Below are positions 1-6,778 of a stretch of 9,468 nucleotides of DNA, piece after piece. The position numbers and the translations under genes are program-made. The notes under the pieces were generated by a model. That model was not told where the DNA came from. It saw only the letters and a program-made list of their open reading frames with translations, and ran no database searches. The DNA is from CAMLHU01 sp039917855 (GTDB lineage: Bacteria > Gemmatimonadota > Gemmatimonadetes > Gemmatimonadales > GWC2-71-9), in the NCBI GenBank assembly GCA_039917855.1, contig JBDSIR010000052.1, positions 1 to 9,468 of the forward strand, given 5' to 3'. Numbering within the stretch: the stretch's first letter is position 1; each line of letters starts with the position of its first letter.

Positions 1-18
1 AGCAGCGGTGTCCCTCTC

Positions 19-22
19 GGAG
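19..22 (+). promoter_or_regulatory. Ribosome binding site of the lipoprotein gene
   Basis: GGAG lies 8 bases before the ATG at 31. It supports this start over the competing frame that opens at position 8. Confidence 0.5.
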
Positions 23-30
23 CTGTTTCG

Positions 31-1158
31 ATGCGTGCCGCCGCCGCCCTCCTCGCCGTGCTGTTGCTTCCCGCTTGTGCGGACCAGTTCTACACCGATC
101 CTTCTTCGACCGACCTCCCCATCCCCACGGGGCTCAGCTATGAACTTGAGCCGGTGGGGACCGGGACTTCGCCGTCGGGGATCCTGCTCCGCTGGTCGAG
201 CACCTCGGATCCCGATGTGAGCGGCTGGAACGTGTACAGCCGGGGGACGTCAGGTGAGAGCTTCAGCTACCGCGGGTCGACCTCCAGTCCCAGTTTCCAC
301 GATGCGGGCGCCCCCTTCCTCCAGTACTACGTCGTTTCGGCGGACTACAGCGACGTCGAGAGCGAGCCGAGCGAGATCATCACGGTGGATGAGCGTCTGG
401 CCCTGGCCCGTCCGGCGAGCTTGACGAGCATTTCGCTCGATGGCGCGATCGCGCTCGCGTGGAGCGACAACGCGTACGAGGGTGCGCCGGCGGCATTCTC
501 GCACTACCGGGTCTACAGCGCGCACTATGACCTTGATGCCGGGCTCTGCGAGACCGATTGGGGGCTCGAGGGGACCACCGTCGCGCCCGAGTTCATCGTC
601 GGCGTTTTGACCAACGGTGTGCCGCGCTGCTTCGCGGTGACCGCCGTGAGCATCGAGGGGTACGAAAGTCTCTGGTCGCCCGTGAAGGACGATACGCCAC
701 GTCCGGACGCGCGCAACGTCCTGGTCTACTCCCGGCAGACCCAGGACGCGGGGAGCGGGTTCCGGTTCTGGCAGGACCTCGATCTCGATGGACGGGCCGA
801 CGGCAACGAGCTCGGCCTGGCGAAGAGCGGCCTGAGCCTTTTGGCCGACTTCAGCATCGAGCGGACGGTGGACGGGGGGCTCTGGCTGACCCCGCGGCGC
901 AGCGGTACCACCCTCGCCGTGTATGGCGCGGTACCGGTGGCCGACCTGACCGACATCGATTGGGCGCCGCTCAATGGGTACTCCGCTGCCGCGGCCGAAG
1001 CGGTCCCGGGATGGGGGTACGTCTTCGAGACCGATGGGGGCGATGGCTACTCCCGCTTCGGTGCGGTCCGGGTGACCCACGTCGGGCAGACCTTCCTGAT
1101 CCTCGACTGGGCGTTCCAGACCGATCCCGGGAATCCGGAGCTGGTGGGACCGAAGTGA
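31..1158 (+). CDS. Putative lipoprotein with two fibronectin type III-like domains and a calcium-loop motif
   Basis: Encodes 375 residues. The start is an ATG preceded by GGAG at 19-22 with an 8-base spacer. Residues 1-16 form a lipoprotein signal peptide: an Arg, a hydrophobic run, then the lipobox Leu13-Pro14-Ala15-Cys16. Residue +2 is not Asp, so outer-membrane sorting is likely if the host is diderm. Roughly residues 37-118 and 120-225 look like two beta-sandwich Fn3-type domains (W-x-VY-S, YYVVSA, YRVYSA and FAVTAVS strand patterns, Asp/Ser/Gly-rich loops). The second has Cys173 and Cys200, a possible disulfide. Residues 249-260 match the 12-residue EF-hand loop pattern DxDxDGxxDxxE. The C-terminal ~115 residues are beta-rich and unrecognised. 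The stop codon is the first triplet of the palindromic element that follows. Exact role unknown; surface binding or structure is a guess. Confidence 0.85.
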   Translation: MRAAAALLAVLLLPACADQFYTDPSSTDLPIPTGLSYELEPVGTGTSPSGILLRWSSTSDPDVSGWNVYSRGTSGESFSYRGSTSSPSFHDAGAPFLQYYVVSADYSDVESEPSEIITVDERLALARPASLTSISLDGAIALAWSDNAYEGAPAAFSHYRVYSAHYDLDAGLCETDWGLEGTTVAPEFIVGVLTNGVPRCFAVTAVSIEGYESLWSPVKDDTPRPDARNVLVYSRQTQDAGSGFRFWQDLDLDGRADGNELGLAKSGLSLLADFSIERTVDGGLWLTPRRSGTTLAVYGAVPVADLTDIDWAPLNGYSAAAAEAVPGWGYVFETDGGDGYSRFGAVRVTHVGQTFLILDWAFQTDPGNPELVGPK

Positions 1159-1241
1159 CCAGTGACGAGTGACCGGTGACCGGGCCTGGTGGGGAGATTC
1201 CCCCCATTGGGCCCGGTCACTTCTTACCGGTCACTGGTCAC
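1155..1241. repeat. Palindromic element of inverted tandem 7-bp units
   Basis: The left arm is four 7-base units in tandem: GTGACCA (1155), GTGACGA (1162), GTGACCG (1169), GTGACCG (1176). The right arm is four units in inverse orientation in the same 7-base phase: CGGTCAC (1214), TTCTTAC (1221), CGGTCAC (1228), TGGTCAC (1235). The innermost units pair perfectly and extend to an 11-bp stem (1176-1186 with 1210-1220). The outermost pair is also perfect. The centre holds a smaller G4/C4 hairpin around 1191-1203. The first unit contains the TGA stop of the lipoprotein gene. The right end lies 19 bases before the hutH ATG. Confidence 0.8.
1176..1225 (+). terminator. Possible intrinsic terminator inside the palindromic element
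   Basis: An 11-bp perfect GC-rich stem (1176-1186 with 1210-1220) encloses a further G/C hairpin and is followed directly by TTCTT at 1221-1225, a short U-rich tail. It sits 17 bases after the lipoprotein stop and could end that transcript. The long loop and short tail make it less than ideal. Confidence 0.45.
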
Positions 1242-1252
1242 CCGTTTACAAT
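1224..1252 (+). promoter_or_regulatory. Possible hutH promoter giving a leaderless or near-leaderless mRNA
   Basis: TACAAT at 1247-1252 matches five of six bases of the sigma70 -10 consensus. Exactly 17 bases upstream is TTACCG (1224-1229), only a three-of-six match to a -35. Transcription would start about 1259-1260, at or just before the ATG at 1261. No Shine-Dalgarno sequence is visible before that ATG, which fits leaderless translation. Confidence 0.4.
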
Positions 1253-1260
1253 TCCGCCCC

Positions 1261-2784
1261 ATGACCACCACCACCGTCACCTTGACCGGCGACACCCTCA
1301 CCATCGCCGACGTCGTCCGACTGGCCCGTGATCCGCGCGTGAGGGTCGTCGCCGATGCGGCCGCGCGGGCACGGCTGGCCGCCTCACGCGCTTCGGTCGA
1401 GCGCGCCCTCGCGGGTGGGTCCACGATCTACGGGATCAACACCGGGTTCGGGAAGCTCGCCAACGTCCGGATCCCGGCCGACCAGCTGGAGCGGCTGCAG
1501 ACCAACCTGGTCCGGAGCCATGCGGCGGGGGTCGGCGCACCGCTCCCCCCCGACGTGGTACGGGCGATGATGGCACTGCGTGCCAACGTGCTGCTCCGTC
1601 CTACGAGCGGGGTCCGTCCGGCGCTGGTCGATGCGCTGCTCGGCATCCTCGGGGCGGGACTGGTGCCCCGGGTGCCGGAGCAGGGGAGCGTCGGCGCGAG
1701 CGGCGACCTGGCGCCCCTGGCGCACATGGCGCTGACCCTGATGGGCGAGGGGGAGTTCCTGGATGCCGATGGGGGGGCGATCCCCGCGGGACCTGCGCTC
1801 AAGCAGGCGGGACTCGTCCCCTATGTCTTCGGGCCGAAGGAAGGGCTCGCCTTCCTCAACGGCACCCAGGCGCAGACCGCGCTGCTCGCGTTGCTGGTGC
1901 ATGATGGCGAGCAGCTCTGGCGCACCGCGATCGGCGCGGCGGCGATGAGCCTCGAGGCACTCCGGGGCACGCCGACGCCGCTCGATCCCCGGATCCACGC
2001 CGCCCGGCCCCACCCGGGCCAGCTCAAGGCGGCGACACTGATGCGGGCCCTCCTGGCCGAGAGCGAGATCCGCGAGTCGCACCGGGAGAACGACGAACGG
2101 GTGCAGGACGCATACAGCCTCCGGTGCACCCCGCAGGTGCTGGGCGCCTGCTGGGATGCGATCGCCTTCGCGCGCGGGGTGGCCGACATCGAACTCAACG
2201 CGTCGACCGACAACCCGCTGGTATTCGAAAATGGGGAAGTCCTGTCCGGCGGGAATTTCCACGGCCAGCCGGTGGCGCAGGCGCTCGATTTCCTCGCCGT
2301 GACGCTCACCACGCTGCAGGCGCTGTCGGAACGGCGGGTGGAGCGGCTGGTCAATCCCGATCTGTCGGAGGGACTGCCCGCCTTCCTGACCCACGATCCC
2401 GGCCTCCACTCCGGTTACATGATGGTCCAGATCACTGCCGCTTCGCTGGTGGCGGAGTCGCGCGCGCTCTGCATGCCGGCGAGCATCGGGTCGATCCCGA
2501 CCGATGCCAATCAGGAGGACTTCGTTCCGATGGGGATGGCCGCGGCCTGGAAGGCCCGCCGGATCATGGCCAACGCCGAACGGGTGGTGGCGACCGAGCT
2601 GCTGTGTGCCGCCCAGGGGCTGGAACTGCTCAAACCGCTCCGGCCGGGGCGGGGGGTCGAGGCGCTGTACCAGCGGATACGCTCAGGAGGGATACTCCCC
2701 TTGGGAGAGGACCGGTCGCCGGCCCCGGACATGGAGCGGCTCCGGGGGTTGATCGCGGCCGGGGAACTGGCCCCCCCGGCGTGA
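1261..2784 (+). CDS. hutH: Histidine ammonia-lyase (histidase)
   Basis: Cytosolic enzyme that removes ammonia from L-histidine to give trans-urocanate, the first step of histidine degradation. The 507 residues match the usual family length. The Ala146-Ser147-Gly148 triad in GSVGASGDLAPLAH forms the MIO electrophilic cofactor. Other active-site residues expected from the family are present: Tyr57 in YGINTGFGK, Ser86-His87 in RSHAAGVG, Asn200 in FLNGTQ, Gln282, Tyr285 and Arg288 in QDAYSLRC, Phe333 in GGNFHGQP, and Glu419 in NQEDFVPMG. His87 and Glu419 favour histidine over phenylalanine or tyrosine as substrate. The frame is open back to 1189, but that extension would cover the palindromic element, and ATG 1261 gives the normal N-terminus. 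No hutU, hutI or other hut gene is adjacent in the window. Confidence 0.95.
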   Translation: MTTTTVTLTGDTLTIADVVRLARDPRVRVVADAAARARLAASRASVERALAGGSTIYGINTGFGKLANVRIPADQLERLQTNLVRSHAAGVGAPLPPDVVRAMMALRANVLLRPTSGVRPALVDALLGILGAGLVPRVPEQGSVGASGDLAPLAHMALTLMGEGEFLDADGGAIPAGPALKQAGLVPYVFGPKEGLAFLNGTQAQTALLALLVHDGEQLWRTAIGAAAMSLEALRGTPTPLDPRIHAARPHPGQLKAATLMRALLAESEIRESHRENDERVQDAYSLRCTPQVLGACWDAIAFARGVADIELNASTDNPLVFENGEVLSGGNFHGQPVAQALDFLAVTLTTLQALSERRVERLVNPDLSEGLPAFLTHDPGLHSGYMMVQITAASLVAESRALCMPASIGSIPTDANQEDFVPMGMAAAWKARRIMANAERVVATELLCAAQGLELLKPLRPGRGVEALYQRIRSGGILPLGEDRSPAPDMERLRGLIAAGELAPPA

Positions 2785-2813
2785 GCCAACTCGAAGTCCT
2801 GCCGGAACTTGGC

Positions 2814-2842
2814 TTGCTCGGGGGCCGGCCGGCCGGTATTAT
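2814..2842 (+). promoter_or_regulatory. Candidate sigma70-type promoter of the TPR-polyprenyl synthase-tatA operon
   Basis: TTGCTC (2814-2819) and TATTAT (2837-2842, five of six matches) are separated by exactly 17 bases. Transcription would start near 2849, giving a leader of about 40 bases before ATG 2891. The spacer is almost entirely self-complementary GGCC/CCGG sequence (2823-2836). The AT-rich -10 stands out in very GC-rich surroundings. Confidence 0.5.
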
Positions 2843-2890
2843 TGGAGGTTCCCGAAGTTCCGTTCAGACCTCCGCCGTCACACGCCCCGG

Positions 2891-5248
2891 ATGAACCTCG
2901 AAAAGATCAAAGAGAGTGCCCGAAAGTTCGAGGCGGCGCAGGATTGGCGCCGGGCCATCGAGATCTACCAGAAGGCCATCCAGGAGTATGAATCCGGGGC
3001 GGATCCCTCCCCGGACGTCGGCGTGTACAACAAGGTCGGCGACCTGCACCTGAAGGCCAATGAACCGGCCGCGGCGGTGCAGGTGTTCGAGCGCGCCGTC
3101 GATCTGTACACCGACCAGGGATTCACCAACAACGCCATCGCGCTGTGCGGCAAGATCCTCCGGGTCAATCCGGGGCGGGTCCAGGTCTACCTGAAGCTCG
3201 CGCAGCTGCACGCCCGCAAGAACGTCGTCAGCGACGCCAAGAAGAACCTCATCGAGTACGTCGAGCGCATGAACGCGTTCAACAAGCTCGAGGAGGCGGC
3301 GGAGGCCGCCAAGAAGTTCGCGGAGCAATTCGCCGACGTGGCCGAGCTGCGGATGCTGGTGGTGGAGCTGGTGAACGCCGCGGCGCGTGAGCACGCCGAC
3401 AATCCGAAACTGCAGCAGCTGGTGGCCGATCTCGCCTCGCTGACGGAAGGACGCTCGTCCACGACGGTGCGCCGGCCGAGCCGGATGTCGACCGCGATCA
3501 GCAAGCCGAAGGCGGGAGACCTGGTGTTCCTCAGCTACGGCGATGAGGAAGCGGAGGTCAAGCCCGCCCCGAAGGCCGCTGCCCCGGCCGCTCCGGCCAA
3601 GCCTGCGCCGCCGCCCTCGCTCACGCCGAAGCCCGCGGCTCCTCCCGTCGCGAAGCCTGCGGTCCCCCCGGTCGCCAAGCCGCCGGCCGTGCCGCCTCCG
3701 GCCCCCATGCCTGCTCCGCCGCGGCCTCCGCCGGCTCCGCCGGAACCAGAACCGGAGCCGCTCGCGATCGAGCGGACCAGTCTGGTCGATGACGATGCGA
3801 CGCCGGTGATCGCCGACTCGCTCGACGGCCTGATAATGGACGGGATGGACCTCGGCGCGGCGACGGACGCGGATCTCCCGGACCTGGAGATCCACGAGGA
3901 GCTGCCCGAGCTCTCCTCTATCGAGGTGCCGGACGACATCACGCCGGCGGATATCTCGCTGATCGGGATGGAGGCACCCGAGGAGCTGTCGCTCGAGGCC
4001 GCCCAGGAGCTCGAAGAGCCGACATCGTCGATCGACGAAGAGGAGACCACCCCGGTCCTCCGCGCCACGGGAGGGTATCAGGACTTCGCCGGGACCACCT
4101 TCGAGCCGGAAGCGCTGGCGGAGGTGGAGGCCGAGGTCCCGGCGATGGAGGAGCCGCTCGAGTTCATCGAGGCCGAGGCGCCGCGCCAGCTCACCATCGC
4201 GGAACTCGAGGAGCAGATCCTCGATGATCCGGAGAACCCGGACCATCATCGGTCGCTGGGTGAGGCCCTCCTCGCCGGGGGCGAGGCGGCGCGCGGTCAC
4301 GAGGAGCTCGAGCTCGCGCTCGACCGCTACGAGGCCAAGGAGGACTGGCCCAAGGCGCTCGACATCACCAACGAGATGATCAGCCTGGACACCACCGCGG
4401 TCCGCTTCTACCAGAAGCGGGTGGAGCTCGCCTTCCGCCTCGGTGACCGTGAGTATCTGGTCGACAGCTACCTCGAACTGGGCGACTCCCTGCTGCGGAG
4501 CGGTGCGGTCGACAAGGCGGTGGCGGTGTATCGTCGGGTGGCCGAGCACGATCCCGGCAACCAGCGCGCGGCGACGGCGCTGCTGACCCTTGCGGGGGAG
4601 GAGGCACCGCCCGCCGCCCCGGCGGCGCCCGCCAAGGCGGCCCCGGCCAAGCCGGCCGCCCCGGCTGCGAGCGCCCCGGCGACACCCCGCGCTTCCCGCG
4701 CGGTGCCGGTGGCCTCCGACGGTTTCGTGGACCTCGGGTCGTTCATCATGGACGACGACGAACCCGCCAGCACCCGGATGCGGATCGAAGAGGAGGAGCC
4801 CTCGGGCGACGAGGAGAAGGATTTCTCGTCGATGCTCTCCGCGTTCAAGCAGGGGATCGAGAGGACGGTGGCGGAGGAGGATTTCCAGACCCACTACGAC
4901 CTGGGCGTGGCGTTCAAGGAGATGGGGCTGCTCGACGAGGCGATCGGAGAGTTCCAGAAGGCGCTTCGCGCGCCGGAAGGGAAGTTGAAGAGCTCCGAGG
5001 CGCTCGGCGCCGCCTTCTTCGAGAAGGAGCAGTACGCGGTGGCCGAGACGATCCTGAGGCGCGCGGTCGAGAACATCGGCGCGAGCGATCAGGAGATGCT
5101 CGGGCTCTATTATTGGCTGGGCCGGGCGTATGAGGCGCAGCAGAAGGTGCAGGAGGCGCGGGGGGCGTACGAGCACGTGACCGGTGTCAACAACAAGTTC
5201 CTCGACACCGCCGACCGGGTGAAGTCGCTCAAGGCAGGCAGCGCGTGA
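2891..5248 (+). CDS. Large multi-module TPR protein with Pro/Ala-rich linkers
   Basis: Encodes 785 residues with no signal peptide or membrane segment, so cytoplasmic. The N-terminal ~170 residues are TPR-type helix pairs (AIEIYQKAIQEY, AAVQVFERAVDLY, VYLKLAQLHARK). Residues about 223-290 are a Pro/Ala/Lys-rich linker with repeated PPVAKP-like units. About 291-430 is a strongly acidic, probably disordered stretch. Residues 433-570 form a second TPR block, 572-609 a second Pro/Ala-rich linker, and 664-785 a C-terminal TPR block starting THYDLGVAFKEMG. Short hydrophobic-acidic motifs GLIMDGMD and SFIMDDDE may be docking motifs. TPRs bind other proteins, so a scaffold or assembly role is the reasonable inference; the partner is not evident. 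No clear Shine-Dalgarno precedes ATG 2891. The stop overlaps the start of the next gene by four bases. Confidence 0.88.
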   Translation: MNLEKIKESARKFEAAQDWRRAIEIYQKAIQEYESGADPSPDVGVYNKVGDLHLKANEPAAAVQVFERAVDLYTDQGFTNNAIALCGKILRVNPGRVQVYLKLAQLHARKNVVSDAKKNLIEYVERMNAFNKLEEAAEAAKKFAEQFADVAELRMLVVELVNAAAREHADNPKLQQLVADLASLTEGRSSTTVRRPSRMSTAISKPKAGDLVFLSYGDEEAEVKPAPKAAAPAAPAKPAPPPSLTPKPAAPPVAKPAVPPVAKPPAVPPPAPMPAPPRPPPAPPEPEPEPLAIERTSLVDDDATPVIADSLDGLIMDGMDLGAATDADLPDLEIHEELPELSSIEVPDDITPADISLIGMEAPEELSLEAAQELEEPTSSIDEEETTPVLRATGGYQDFAGTTFEPEALAEVEAEVPAMEEPLEFIEAEAPRQLTIAELEEQILDDPENPDHHRSLGEALLAGGEAARGHEELELALDRYEAKEDWPKALDITNEMISLDTTAVRFYQKRVELAFRLGDREYLVDSYLELGDSLLRSGAVDKAVAVYRRVAEHDPGNQRAATALLTLAGEEAPPAAPAAPAKAAPAKPAAPAASAPATPRASRAVPVASDGFVDLGSFIMDDDEPASTRMRIEEEEPSGDEEKDFSSMLSAFKQGIERTVAEEDFQTHYDLGVAFKEMGLLDEAIGEFQKALRAPEGKLKSSEALGAAFFEKEQYAVAETILRRAVENIGASDQEMLGLYYWLGRAYEAQQKVQEARGAYEHVTGVNNKFLDTADRVKSLKAGSA

Positions 5249-6234
5249 CCACCCCGGCCGCCTCGGTCGCGCTGTCCGATGTCCAGGCGCCGGTCAGGGC
5301 GGGGCTCGAGCGCGTCCGGGGGGAGATCCGCCGGCTCATCGAGGCCGATTTCCCGCTCATCGCCGAGGTCAACGGGCACCTGCTGCAGATGCAGGGGAAG
5401 CTCTTCCGCCCGACGCTGCTCCTCCTGGCCGACGAGGCCACGGGATTGCGCGATCCGCGGGCGGGGACCTTTGCCGGCATCCTCGAGCTGATCCACCTCG
5501 CGACGCTGGTGCACGACGACGCCGTGGACCATTCGGTGCGGCGGCGAGGGATGCCGACCATCAACGCGCTGTTCAGTCACCAGGTGTCGGTCATCATGGG
5601 CGACTATCTTTACTCGCGCGCGGTGATCGAGCTGGTGCGGATGCAGGATCTCGATGCGCTGGGTGTCCTTTCGCGCGTGACCAACGAGATGACGATGGGC
5701 GAGATGCGGCAACTCATCGCGCACGACGGACTCGGCTTCGACGAGCCGGCCTACGACCTGCTGATCCGGTCCAAGACCGCGTCGCTGCTCTCGGGGGCGT
5801 GCGAGGTCGGGGCGCTCCGGGCGCCGGCGGACCAGCGCGCCGCGCTCCGCGTCTTCGGCGAACAGCTCGGCATGGCGTTCCAGATCACCGACGACCTGCT
5901 CGACTACGTGGGCGACGAGGCCGAGACCGGGAAGCCGGTCGGCGGCGATCTGCGGGAGCACAAGGTGACGCTCCCCCTGATCGCGGCACTCCCGCGGTTC
6001 AGCGCCGCCGACCGGAAGGTGCTGGAGTCGTTGATGGCCGATCCGGCCCCCTCCGACGACCGGATCGCCGCGGTGGTGCAGGCGGTGGCGACGCAGGGCG
6101 GCCTCGAATACGCCCGGGAGCGGGCCCAGCAGCACGCCCAGGCCGCCGATCGGGCGCTGGATGTGCTGCCCGCCTCGGCGGCGCGCGATGCGCTCCGGGC
6201 CTCCATCCCGTATGTGCTGGAGCGGAGGCGTTGA
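5245..6234 (+). CDS. Long-chain trans-polyprenyl diphosphate synthase (IspB/HepT type)
   Basis: Adds isopentenyl diphosphate units to an allylic primer to make the long isoprenoid tail of quinones such as menaquinone. Encodes 329 residues, normal for the family. The first Asp-rich motif is Asp91-Asp92-x-x-Asp95 in LVHDDAVDHS, followed by RRRGMPT. The second is Asp216-Asp217-x-x-Asp220 in QITDDLLDYVGD. Both bind magnesium-diphosphate. The GKPVGGDLREHKVTLP stretch is typical of long-chain enzymes. The residue five before the first motif is Ala86; a small residue there is associated with long products because it leaves the chain tunnel open. Product length cannot be fixed from sequence. The GTG start overlaps the preceding TGA as GTGA, with AGG at 5236-5238 as ribosome site, suggesting translational coupling to the TPR gene. 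Confidence 0.93.
   Translation: MTTPAASVALSDVQAPVRAGLERVRGEIRRLIEADFPLIAEVNGHLLQMQGKLFRPTLLLLADEATGLRDPRAGTFAGILELIHLATLVHDDAVDHSVRRRGMPTINALFSHQVSVIMGDYLYSRAVIELVRMQDLDALGVLSRVTNEMTMGEMRQLIAHDGLGFDEPAYDLLIRSKTASLLSGACEVGALRAPADQRAALRVFGEQLGMAFQITDDLLDYVGDEAETGKPVGGDLREHKVTLPLIAALPRFSAADRKVLESLMADPAPSDDRIAAVVQAVATQGGLEYARERAQQHAQAADRALDVLPASAARDALRASIPYVLERRR
6224..6228 (+). promoter_or_regulatory. Strong ribosome binding site for the small membrane protein
   Basis: A perfect GGAGG lies five bases before ATG 6234, inside the last codons of the polyprenyl synthase gene. It fixes the start of the 90-residue frame, whose ATG overlaps the upstream TGA by one base. Confidence 0.7.
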
Positions 6235-6506
6235 TGCGCTCGGGCCCCAGTCGTCCCGGTTTCTATTTCGCCGTGCTCGTGGCGGGGTTCGCCGTGGGCG
6301 GCTTCCTCAACGCCCTGCTCCAGCGGTTCCTGCCCGAGAGCGCGGCGAAAGCGTTCTTCACGTACACGGTCACCCCGACGGTGGGTCCGGTGTCCCTGGA
6401 CCTCCTGGTGGTTAACTTCACCCTGGGTCCGGTCGGTCTCCACGTCTCGCTGCTCAGTCTGGTCGGCGTCCTGCTGGCCTACCTGATCGCGCGTTCACTC
6501 TTCTAG
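6234..6506 (+). CDS. Small two-helix membrane protein, DUF4321-like
   Basis: Encodes 90 residues, starting at the ATG that overlaps the previous stop as TGATG. Two hydrophobic segments are clear: about 10-33, with a glycine-rich VAGFAVGGFLNALL pattern, and about 70-88 near the C-terminus (SLLSLVGVLLAYLIARSL). Between them is a VGPVSLDLLVVNFTLGPVGLHV stretch split by Pro/Gly. Layout, length and the SLDL...FTLG...LH pattern fit my recollection of DUF4321, a family of unknown function; this is recognition by eye, not a profile match. It sits directly before tatA in the same run, so an envelope role linked to Tat or membrane lipids is possible but unproven. The same DNA also lies inside a longer frame from 5799, which is a shadow of the synthase gene upstream of this start. 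Confidence 0.72.
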   Translation: MRSGPSRPGFYFAVLVAGFAVGGFLNALLQRFLPESAAKAFFTYTVTPTVGPVSLDLLVVNFTLGPVGLHVSLLSLVGVLLAYLIARSLF

Positions 6507-6520
6507 AGTCAGAGGTTCGC

Positions 6521-6778
6521 ATGGGCAACCTGGGCTTCACCGAGATCATGCTCATCGTCGTGGCGCTGCTGCTCCTGTTCGGGGCGAAGCGGCTGCCCGA
6601 GATCGGCAGCTCCATCGGCAAGGGCATCCGCGAGTTCAAGCGCAGCATCTCCGATTCCGGCGATTCCACCCTCCCGCCCGGCCAGCAGCCGAACTCGCTC
6701 AACGCCCCCTCGCGGCAGCTCGAGACCCCGCCGAGCGAGCCGCCGGCGCAGGGTGGGCCGAAGCGGCTTTCGCAGTAG
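6521..6778 (+). CDS. tatA: Sec-independent protein translocase subunit TatA
   Basis: Pore-forming component of the twin-arginine pathway, which exports folded, often cofactor-bearing proteins across the inner membrane. Encodes 85 residues. The short N-terminal membrane helix (about 6-20) leads into Phe20-Gly21 and LPE (25-27) of the family hinge FGxxxLPExG, then an amphipathic helix (about 28-45, GSSIGKGIREFKRSI) and a disordered Pro/Ser/Gln-rich tail. Residue 8 is Glu, where E. coli TatA has Gln and TatB has Glu. The short length and hinge favour TatA/E over TatB. GAGG at 6512-6515, five bases before ATG, is the ribosome site. No tatB or tatC is present here. The stop codon is the first triplet of the 8-bp-unit element downstream. 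Confidence 0.93.
   Translation: MGNLGFTEIMLIVVALLLLFGAKRLPEIGSSIGKGIREFKRSISDSGDSTLPPGQQPNSLNAPSRQLETPPSEPPAQGGPKRLSQ

Noticed and set aside
250..1080. A 276-residue minus-strand frame over the lipoprotein gene
   Set aside because: No signal peptide, domain or ribosome site. The plus frame has a lipobox, a ribosome site and coherent beta-domain patterns.
1155..1241. CRISPR-like repeat array
   Set aside because: Units are 7 bases, contiguous and inverted around a hairpin, with no spacers of 30 or so bases and no cas genes.
1189..1260. N-terminal extension of hutH by 24 codons from an upstream ATG
   Set aside because: The extension would translate the palindromic element and its Pro/Arg/Ser-rich product is not part of the histidase family. 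ATG 1261 gives the normal length and N-terminus.
1384..2409. A 341-residue minus-strand frame inside hutH
   Set aside because: Antisense shadow; the sense strand has the full set of histidase active-site residues.
3557..3760. Possible frameshift or assembly error in the Pro/Ala-rich part of the TPR gene
   Set aside because: The frame stays open with consistent codon bias on both sides and TPR blocks resume downstream in the same frame; it reads as a normal low-complexity linker.
2864..5176. A 770-residue open frame on the minus strand, opposite the TPR gene
   Set aside because: Its translation is extremely Arg/Gly/His/Leu-rich with no recognisable domain, and it mirrors a strongly GC3-biased gene, which commonly leaves the antisense frame free of stops. 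The plus-strand TPR repeats are clear.
5110..6135. A 341-residue minus-strand frame over the polyprenyl synthase
   Set aside because: Antisense shadow of a gene with both Asp-rich catalytic motifs; no motif of its own.
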